From contig DATFBW010000099.1 of the NCBI GenBank assembly GCA_035253645.1, positions 1-8,474 of the forward strand: a stretch of DNA of 8,474 bases, written 5' to 3'. The translations under genes and the position numbers were made by a program. Below the pieces are notes generated by a model, which did no database searches, was not told the origin of the DNA, and saw only the letters and a list, made by a program, of their open reading frames with translations. The stretch is from DASYRX01 sp035253645. GTDB taxonomy: Bacteria > Gemmatimonadota > Gemmatimonadetes > Gemmatimonadales > Gemmatimonadaceae. This document shows positions 4,205-8,474 of the stretch, piece after piece (positions within the stretch are counted from its first letter, which is position 1; every line of letters begins with the position of its first letter).

Positions 4205-6409
4205 CTACACAAGAATTGCCACATCCACGTCCCCAGCCTTTTCATTGACGTTGATGCTCACGTCGTTAGGATGTCTGGTCAACACGAGGTCTACGACGCC
4301 TCCACCAACTCGCAGATTCCGCACCTTTACCCAATTCAGGTACGGCGGCAGCACAGGGTGATCGAACTGGACCTGGGGTTTGCTGGGCGAGAACGTTAGG
4401 CCGACGCACGCAGACAGCAGTTGAAACACTGCGGCGCTCGCCCACGCTTGCGGCGAGCAGGCCACCGGATACAGGGTAGGCCCCTGGCCGGTGTATCGCG
4501 GGAAGCCGCAGAACAGCTCCGGCAATCGATTGAGATCCATGAACGTGCTTGCCTCGAACAAGCCCGTCAGAATCCGCAGGGCGTCGTCTTTTCGCCCATA
4601 ACGCGAAAGACCTAACGCGATCAATGCATTGTCATGGGGCCAGAGCGACCCATTGTGATACGACATTGGGTTGAAGCGTGCTTCCGTGGATGCAACTGTG
4701 CGCACGCCCCACCCGTTGAAGGAGCTTTCTGACATCAGCGTATCCGCCAACGTGTGCGCTAACTCTGCAGCTACGATCCCGGTCGCCAACGCTTGCCCCG
4801 CGTTCGACGTGCGCACGCGGCATGGCCGTTTCTGACCGTCCAGGGCAAGGGCAAACGTGCCTAGCTCGGGGCACCAGAAATCGCGATTGAACTTCGCCCG
4901 AAGCTCGTCTGCCTTACGCAACTGAGACGCGCTCAAGTCACGATGGCCTAACCGCCCGGCGAGCGACGCGACGGCCATGCGTGCCGCATATACGTAGCCC
5001 TGCACTTCACATAGGGCGATCGGCCCGCGTGCCATCGAGCCATCGGCATGGAAAACGGAATCGAACGAGTCCTTCCAACCTTGCTGTTCCAGTCCGCGTT
5101 CGCTGTGGCGTTCGTACTCGACGTAGCCATCCCCGTCGCGATCGCCAAAGTGATCGATCCAGTCCAACCCTCGCGTTATGGCCGGCCAGAGTTGTTCGAT
5201 GAACGCCACATCGCCCGTCCGCTCGTAGTACGCGCCGGCGAGCATAACGAACAACGGGGTCGAATCGACGGAGCCGTAATACTTGGCGAACGGAACTTCG
5301 CCTAGCGCGGCCATCTCCCCCTCCCGCAACTCGTGTAGGATTTTGCCCGGCTCGGCGTCTTGTTCAGCAGAAACCGCCGTTGCCTGACGAGCGGCGAGGA
5401 AGCTCAGCACACCGCGCGCGAGCTGTGGCTCCACCCACAGCATTTCGAGCGCCGTAATTATTCCATCGCGCCCGAACGGCGTGCTGAACCACGGGACACC
5501 GGCGTACGGATATGGTCCATCGGCCGTGCGCGAAGTCAGCATATGAAGATCTGCTATGGACCGCTCGATCCACTCATTGAACTGCGCGTGCGATGTTTCC
5601 ACCAAAGCACTCGCCGAGCGTTTTTCTTCCTGCTGACGCGTGCTCGCTTCGACCGCAGTGCGGTAGTCCGTTACAACGCGCCGTTCGTTATCCAGCTCGC
5701 AACTCACACTGGTGAAGAGCTCGTACGCGGCGCGCGGAACAAGCTCCAGGCGGAACTCGACCGAATCTTCGTCGATCACATCCGGCTTCCGATCGAAGGC
5801 GATGCGCGAGACGCGCCTAACGTGGTCGAGGCCATCGTATCCAAGCTCGACTTCGCGATCCCCGATGCGAGCCGGCAAATACAGCCCCCGGCGACTTCGC
5901 CGGATCCCGCGGACTTCGAACACATCGGCGAAGTCTCCGCCGAAATCGATGGCGAGCGTGAGCGACACGGTCACATCGCCGTAATTCATCAGCCGCACGT
6001 GCTCGTGCAACACACCATCGCGCAGCAGCCGCGCGCGGAACACATGCAACGTGTCGCGACGGAATTTGAGCCGATCGCCTTCGTATCGGTCCGGCAACGT
6101 CATCTCCACAACGAGCAGACTGTTGTCCGCCTTCACCCAGGAGTTGAGCAGGACCGGACGATGGCCATCCAGCGTTAAGGAGAAGCGGGAAAGGAAGCGC
6201 GTTCCGGCGTGATACAGGCCCTGCTGACTCCCCGGCACGTATCTGATGTCACCGTAGCGATCGAAAACACCGAACGTATCCAGGGACTTGAGGACGCGCG
6301 TACGCTCGTCCGAGAGCGTCGATGTTTCGACCGCCCACAGATCTTCGCGGACGACCTCGTTAGGCTGCTCCGCGAGCGCCGTTACGCCGCGGCTACGTCG
6401 TGGTCCCAT
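4205..6409 (-). CDS. Amylo-alpha-1,6-glucosidase (bacterial glycogen-debranching-type, 734 aa)
   Basis: Residues about 42-240 match the beta-rich N-terminal domain of bacterial amylo-alpha-1,6-glucosidases (GDE_N_bis type), including GVFDRYGDIRYVPGSQQGLY and TRFLSRFSLTLDG. Residues about 275-665 form an (alpha/alpha)6 barrel of the GDE C-terminal/trehalase-like clan, with PWFSTPFGRDGI (306-317, D315), QGWKDSFDS (443-451, D447), SYHNGSLWPHDNALIA (583-598) and PELFCGFPR (630-638). These are the conserved active-site blocks; D447 and E631 are my candidates for acid and base. A short beta domain ends the protein. It should hydrolyse alpha-1,6-linked glucose from glucans, or a related glucoside, in the cytoplasm, as there is no signal peptide. 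The ATG at 6409 lies inside the glycosyltransferase gene (28-base overlap), so translation is probably coupled. This is not the GlgX (GH13) type of debranching enzyme. Confidence 0.94.
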   Translation of the reverse strand: MGPRRSRGVTALAEQPNEVVREDLWAVETSTLSDERTRVLKSLDTFGVFDRYGDIRYVPGSQQGLYHAGTRFLSRFSLTLDGHRPVLLNSWVKADNSLLVVEMTLPDRYEGDRLKFRRDTLHVFRARLLRDGVLHEHVRLMNYGDVTVSLTLAIDFGGDFADVFEVRGIRRSRRGLYLPARIGDREVELGYDGLDHVRRVSRIAFDRKPDVIDEDSVEFRLELVPRAAYELFTSVSCELDNERRVVTDYRTAVEASTRQQEEKRSASALVETSHAQFNEWIERSIADLHMLTSRTADGPYPYAGVPWFSTPFGRDGIITALEMLWVEPQLARGVLSFLAARQATAVSAEQDAEPGKILHELREGEMAALGEVPFAKYYGSVDSTPLFVMLAGAYYERTGDVAFIEQLWPAITRGLDWIDHFGDRDGDGYVEYERHSERGLEQQGWKDSFDSVFHADGSMARGPIALCEVQGYVYAARMAVASLAGRLGHRDLSASQLRKADELRAKFNRDFWCPELGTFALALDGQKRPCRVRTSNAGQALATGIVAAELAHTLADTLMSESSFNGWGVRTVASTEARFNPMSYHNGSLWPHDNALIALGLSRYGRKDDALRILTGLFEASTFMDLNRLPELFCGFPRYTGQGPTLYPVACSPQAWASAAVFQLLSACVGLTFSPSKPQVQFDHPVLPPYLNWVKVRNLRVGGGVVDLVLTRHPNDVSINVNEKAGDVDVAILV
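4394..4401 (+). repeat. Octamer CGTTAGGC copy inside the glucosidase
   Basis: Exact CGTTAGGC on the plus strand. On the coding strand it reads Leu-Thr (CTA ACG). Near-copies at 4264, 4610 and 4946 in the same gene differ by one base each. Confidence 0.85.
5815..5822 (-). repeat. Octamer CGTTAGGC copy inside the glucosidase
   Basis: Exact GCCTAACG on the plus strand. On the coding strand it reads Val-Arg (GTT AGG). Confidence 0.85.
6358..6365 (+). repeat. Octamer CGTTAGGC copy at the glucosidase 5' end
   Basis: Exact CGTTAGGC on the plus strand. On the coding strand it reads Pro-Asn (CCT AAC). Confidence 0.85.
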
Positions 6410-7440
6410 GATAGCCGCCGGTACACTGCGACGTATTCCTCGGCCATTCGCGCCGCCAGGAACCGAGCCTCAAACGCGCGCCTGCACCTGGCGCGCTCCA
6501 GCGTATGCAGCTTTTGCACGGCGTCCACCGCGCCATCCACGCTGTTTACGATGAAACCGGACTCTCCATCGCGCAGGATCTCCGGCACCGATCCGCGCCG
6601 GAATGCAATTACGGGAGTCCCGCAGGCCATTGCCTCGACCATAACGAGACCGAAGGGCTCCGGCCATTCAATCGGAAAGATGAGCGCTGCAGCGTCGCCA
6701 AGAAACGCACTCTTCTCGCGCTCCGTGATTTCGCCGATGAAGCGAACGTGGGAGTGTTGCAGCATCGGGCGGATGCGTGCGTCGAAGTAGTCGCGGTCTG
6801 CGTCATCCACCTTCGCAGCAATGCGCAGCTCCATTCCAACCCGCTCGGCAACCTGAATTGCGCGGTCCACGCGTTTCTCGGGAGATACACGCCCGAGGAA
6901 CGCCAGGTAGTTCCCGCGGCCGCTGCCCAAGTTGTAAAGGTCTGGTGGTAGTCCGTGATAAACAGTGGCGAGCCAGTTCGCGAACTCGATCGGTTGGCGC
7001 TGATGATTCGAGATGGAAACGAGTGGTACGTCGCTGAACGCGCGGAAAAGGGCTTGCAGCTCCGGAAGATCGAGCCGTCCGTGAATTGTGGTGACGTGCG
7101 GAACGCGTAAGAAGCGGCTGAGTGGAAAGTGCAAATGGCCGATGTGGTAGTGGATTACGTCAAAATCACGCGCACGCTTCGCGACCTGCTCGAGCATGAG
7201 GACGTGCGGTGCGATAAAGTCATCCGCTGCGCCGCCGGCCGAACCGGCTCCCAGTCTTAGGGCAGTCGGCACGACAGGGATCAGCTTCGCCGATGTTACG
7301 GAATCCCCGGCCGCGAACAGCGTGACGTCGTGTTCCTGCCTTACGAGTTCTTCGGTCAGATATGACACGACGCGCTCGGTGCCGCCGTACTGCCGCGGCG
7401 GCACACTTTCGTAGAGCGGGGCTACTTGAGCAATGCGCAT
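6382..7440 (-). CDS. Glycosyltransferase family 4 (352 aa)
   Basis: A GT-B fold glycosyltransferase. The N-terminal Rossmann domain starts MRIAQVAPLYESVPP and has the GGTERVVSYLTEEL acceptor-side motif (19-32), FDVIHYHIGH (93-102) and TTIHGR (117-122). The C-terminal donor domain has FLGRVSPEKRVDRAI (181-195) and the E-x7-E signature EPFGLVMVE (E261 to E269), followed by AMACGTPVIAF and GSVPEIL. GT4 enzymes are retaining and transfer a sugar from a nucleotide donor. The residues suit a UDP- or GDP-sugar, and the acceptor is unknown. There is no membrane segment. The coding region overlaps the glucosidase by 28 bases and starts 38 bases after the YciF-like gene. The pairing with an amylo-alpha-1,6-glucosidase suggests a shared glucan or glucoside substrate. 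The ribosome binding site is weak (GGGTTGTAAG before ATG). Confidence 0.93.
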   Translation of the reverse strand: MRIAQVAPLYESVPPRQYGGTERVVSYLTEELVRQEHDVTLFAAGDSVTSAKLIPVVPTALRLGAGSAGGAADDFIAPHVLMLEQVAKRARDFDVIHYHIGHLHFPLSRFLRVPHVTTIHGRLDLPELQALFRAFSDVPLVSISNHQRQPIEFANWLATVYHGLPPDLYNLGSGRGNYLAFLGRVSPEKRVDRAIQVAERVGMELRIAAKVDDADRDYFDARIRPMLQHSHVRFIGEITEREKSAFLGDAAALIFPIEWPEPFGLVMVEAMACGTPVIAFRRGSVPEILRDGESGFIVNSVDGAVDAVQKLHTLERARCRRAFEARFLAARMAEEYVAVYRRLSWDHDVAAA

Positions 7441-7452
7441 CTTACAACCCGT

Positions 7453-7470
7453 GCGTCAGGCAGCTGACGC
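7453..7470 (-). terminator. Perfect 7-bp hairpin between the YciF-like and GT4 genes
   Basis: GCGTCAG (7453-7459) and CTGACGC (7464-7470) form a perfect stem with a 4-base loop. It sits in the 38-base gap downstream of the YciF-like stop and just upstream of the GT4 start. No T tract follows on the minus strand, so it may be a partial terminator, an RNA-stability element or a translation-control hairpin rather than a full stop. Confidence 0.4.
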
Positions 7471-7478
7471 GCTCGCGT

Positions 7479-8021
7479 TTAGCGCTTGCGTTTCTGCTTG
7501 CTTCGCGAGCCGTTTCCTTCGTTGGATTCTCCCGTCGTCGCCATCGCATTGATGCCTTGCTCCGCGAGCGCTGACAGCTTTTCGTCTGCAGCCTTTTCCT
7601 CTTCCAGCGTCTTGTGAAGGAGGTCGGCGATCTCTGAATGACCGAGCACGTTCGCGTACTCACAGAGGGTGCCGTACGACGCGATTTCGTAGTGCTCCAC
7701 TTTCTGCGCGGAGGCAATGATTCCGGCATCGAGCACGTCGGGCTCCTCAGACTCGTCGAGCACGTCCTTTCCTTCCTCGATGATTCCTTTCATTCCCTTG
7801 CATGCGGGCCCGCGAGGGCTCACGTCGAGCATTTCAAATACTTGCTCGAGGCGCTCGGCCTGTTGCTCGGTCTCGCCGAGGTGGACCTCGATTGCTTGCG
7901 CCAGCTCCGGGGAGTTGGCCTTCTTTGCCATCTTGGGCAACGTCTGTATCAGCTGCCTTTCGGCGCTGTACATGTCACGGAGCTCTTTGACAAAGAGATC
8001 GTCCAGGGTTGATAACTGCAT
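7479..8021 (-). CDS. YciF-like ferritin-fold protein (DUF892), 180 aa
   Basis: The ATG at 8021 follows AGGAGG (8032-8037 on the plus coordinate) by 10 bases. Residues 1-155 match the DUF892/YciE-YciF family: LDDLFVKELRDMYSAERQLI (6-25), HLGETEQQAERLEQVFEML (47-65), GIIEEGKDVLDE (79-90), IASAQKVEHYEIASYGTL (102-119) and LHKTLEEEKAADEKL (135-149). These form a four-helix ferritin-like bundle; E21, E50, E109/H110 and E142 are candidate metal ligands by position and were not verified. The family is stress-induced in enterobacteria, with unclear biochemistry. The tail after residue 160 is disordered and ends in a strongly basic SRSKQKRKR run, which may bind nucleic acid as Dps tails do; that is inference. 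It is preceded 55 bases upstream by a small basic Gly-rich protein gene, recalling yciG-yciF. Confidence 0.93.
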   Translation of the reverse strand: MQLSTLDDLFVKELRDMYSAERQLIQTLPKMAKKANSPELAQAIEVHLGETEQQAERLEQVFEMLDVSPRGPACKGMKGIIEEGKDVLDESEEPDVLDAGIIASAQKVEHYEIASYGTLCEYANVLGHSEIADLLHKTLEEEKAADEKLSALAEQGINAMATTGESNEGNGSRSKQKRKR

Positions 8022-8031
8022 GATAGAGATT

Positions 8032-8037
8032 CCTCCT
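8032..8037 (-). promoter_or_regulatory. Strong ribosome binding site of the YciF-like gene
   Basis: AGGAGG read on the minus strand, 10 bases ahead of the ATG at 8021. It fixes the start and suggests high expression. Confidence 0.8.
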
Positions 8038-8076
8038 CTCTACGAAAATGGATGAGGCAGACGTGCTAACGCTGCG

Positions 8077-8277
8077 CTAGGAGTTGCGGCCACTTCCGCT
8101 ACGGCCGCTGCGCGATCCCCCGCCGCTGCGTCCACGCTGGCTGCCGCCGCGATTGCTTCCGCTCTGATTTCCACTGCGACCGCTCGCTTGCCGCGCGTTC
8201 TGCTCGCGCCCGCTCCCTTCGGACATCTGTCGCGATCCGCTGTTTCCTTTGTTGCGATTGCTCTTCGAGTTTGCCAT
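8077..8277 (-). CDS. Small disordered Gly/Ser/Arg/Asn-rich protein (66 aa), possible YciG-like stress protein
   Basis: I chose the ATG at 8277 because AGAGG precedes it by 8 bases; an upstream in-frame ATG at 8310 lacks such a signal. The 66 residues contain 17 Ser, 16 Gly, 11 Arg, 8 Asn and 5 Gln, with no aromatic, Leu, Ile, Val, Pro or Cys residues and a net charge of about +11. The protein must be intrinsically disordered. Its C-terminal half contains RG and RGG-like steps (SNRGGSQRGRSGGGSRSGRS), as in nucleic-acid-binding tails. It lies 55 bases upstream of the YciF-like gene in the same direction. In enterobacteria the small Gly-rich KGG-repeat protein YciG sits next to YciF, so this may be its functional counterpart, though canonical KGG repeats are absent (only NKGN). 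Low complexity makes homology calls weak, but the start signal and gene order favour a real gene. Confidence 0.7.
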   Translation of the reverse strand: MANSKSNRNKGNSGSRQMSEGSGREQNARQASGRSGNQSGSNRGGSQRGRSGGGSRSGRSGSGRNS

Positions 8278-8474
8278 GGGTTTACCTCTTTGGAATGCAG
8301 TCCATACCATGCGTGCTCAGCGCAGTGGGGGCGCAATTCCTGTGCCCTTGCTCGAGTGGAGGCTGCCAGGCTCGACAACTCGCGTTAGGCACTGACGCGC
8401 ACGCGATAGCGCAGTACATTCGTACTACACTTCGTACCTCGCCGCCAGCGTTGTGTGCCTAACGATACTGCCTC
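8278..8474. other. Intergenic region upstream of the minus-strand cluster, with inverted octamer pair
   Basis: About 200 bases without a credible gene. It should contain the promoter for the small basic protein and YciF-like genes, but I found no convincing -35/-10 pair. It holds two octamer copies in opposite orientation, 8383-8390 and 8458-8465. Confidence 0.5.
8383..8465. repeat. Inverted pair of CGTTAGGCAC
   Basis: CGTTAGGCAC at 8383-8392 and its complement GTGCCTAACG at 8456-8465 (position 8456 is G, 8457 T; allowing for that edge, the match of CGTTAGGC is exact and the extension is approximate). The copies are about 63-70 bases apart and could form a long-loop stem or simply be two independent octamer sites. 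Confidence 0.6.

Noticed and set aside
5360..6178. 272-codon plus-strand open frame
   Set aside because: It lies wholly antisense to the glucosidase N-terminal domain, which has clear family motifs. It is a codon shadow.
6209..6790. 193-codon plus-strand open frame
   Set aside because: Antisense to the GT4 C-terminus and glucosidase N-terminus; Ser/Arg-rich shadow.
8040..8378. 112-codon minus-strand frame over the small basic protein
   Set aside because: A different frame giving Ala/Arg-rich sequence. The chosen frame has the ribosome binding site and the neighbour-consistent composition.

Overview
The window is GC-rich bacterial chromosome (roughly 60% GC by eye). I see no phage or IS genes and no CRISPR array. 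Gene content (an NtrC-type regulator, a bacterial amylo-alpha-1,6-glucosidase paired with a GT4 glycosyltransferase, a Gfo/Idh/MocA oxidoreductase and a YciF/DUF892 protein) fits a free-living, probably soil bacterium. My tentative guess is Gemmatimonadota or a similar GC-rich phylum, but the lineage is an inference and is not proven here.

Layout, left to right. (1) Positions 1-719, minus strand: the N-terminal 239 codons of a sigma-54-dependent response regulator. It runs off the left edge, so a search for complete ORFs would miss it. (2) 720-1932, plus strand: a possible small ORF, then a 163-residue unknown protein that appears to be an internal duplication, then a short helical ORF whose start overlaps the previous stop. 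(3) 1933-2720: a candidate promoter and a two-helix membrane-anchored protein of unknown function. (4) 2731-2881: a GC-rich double hairpin lying between that gene and a convergent minus-strand tRNA-Arg(UCG). (5) 3012-4181, plus strand: a GFOR-like NAD(P)-dependent oxidoreductase with a strong ribosome binding site. (6) 4205-8277, minus strand: a possible four-gene run. In transcription order it holds a 66-residue Gly/Ser/Arg/Asn-rich disordered protein, a YciF-like ferritin-fold protein, a GT4 glycosyltransferase, and a glycogen-debranching-type glucosidase that overlaps the GT4 gene by 28 bases.

How the genes may work together: the GT4/glucosidase pair with the nearby oxidoreductase suggests synthesis and trimming of a glucan or glucoside. 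The YciF-like protein and its small basic partner recall the enterobacterial stress cluster yciGFE, so the minus-strand block may be a stress and storage-sugar module. This is inference from family and position.

The most unusual signal is not a gene. The octamer CGTTAGGC (or its complement GCCTAACG) occurs 10 times exactly in 8.5 kb, with at least four further copies differing by one base. About 0.26 would be expected by chance in uniform sequence. It lies inside and between genes, in both orientations, and forces codons such as TTA, CTA and AGG that are normally uncommon in GC-rich genes. It behaves like a genome-wide repeated signal of the uptake-sequence, HIP1 or Chi type.
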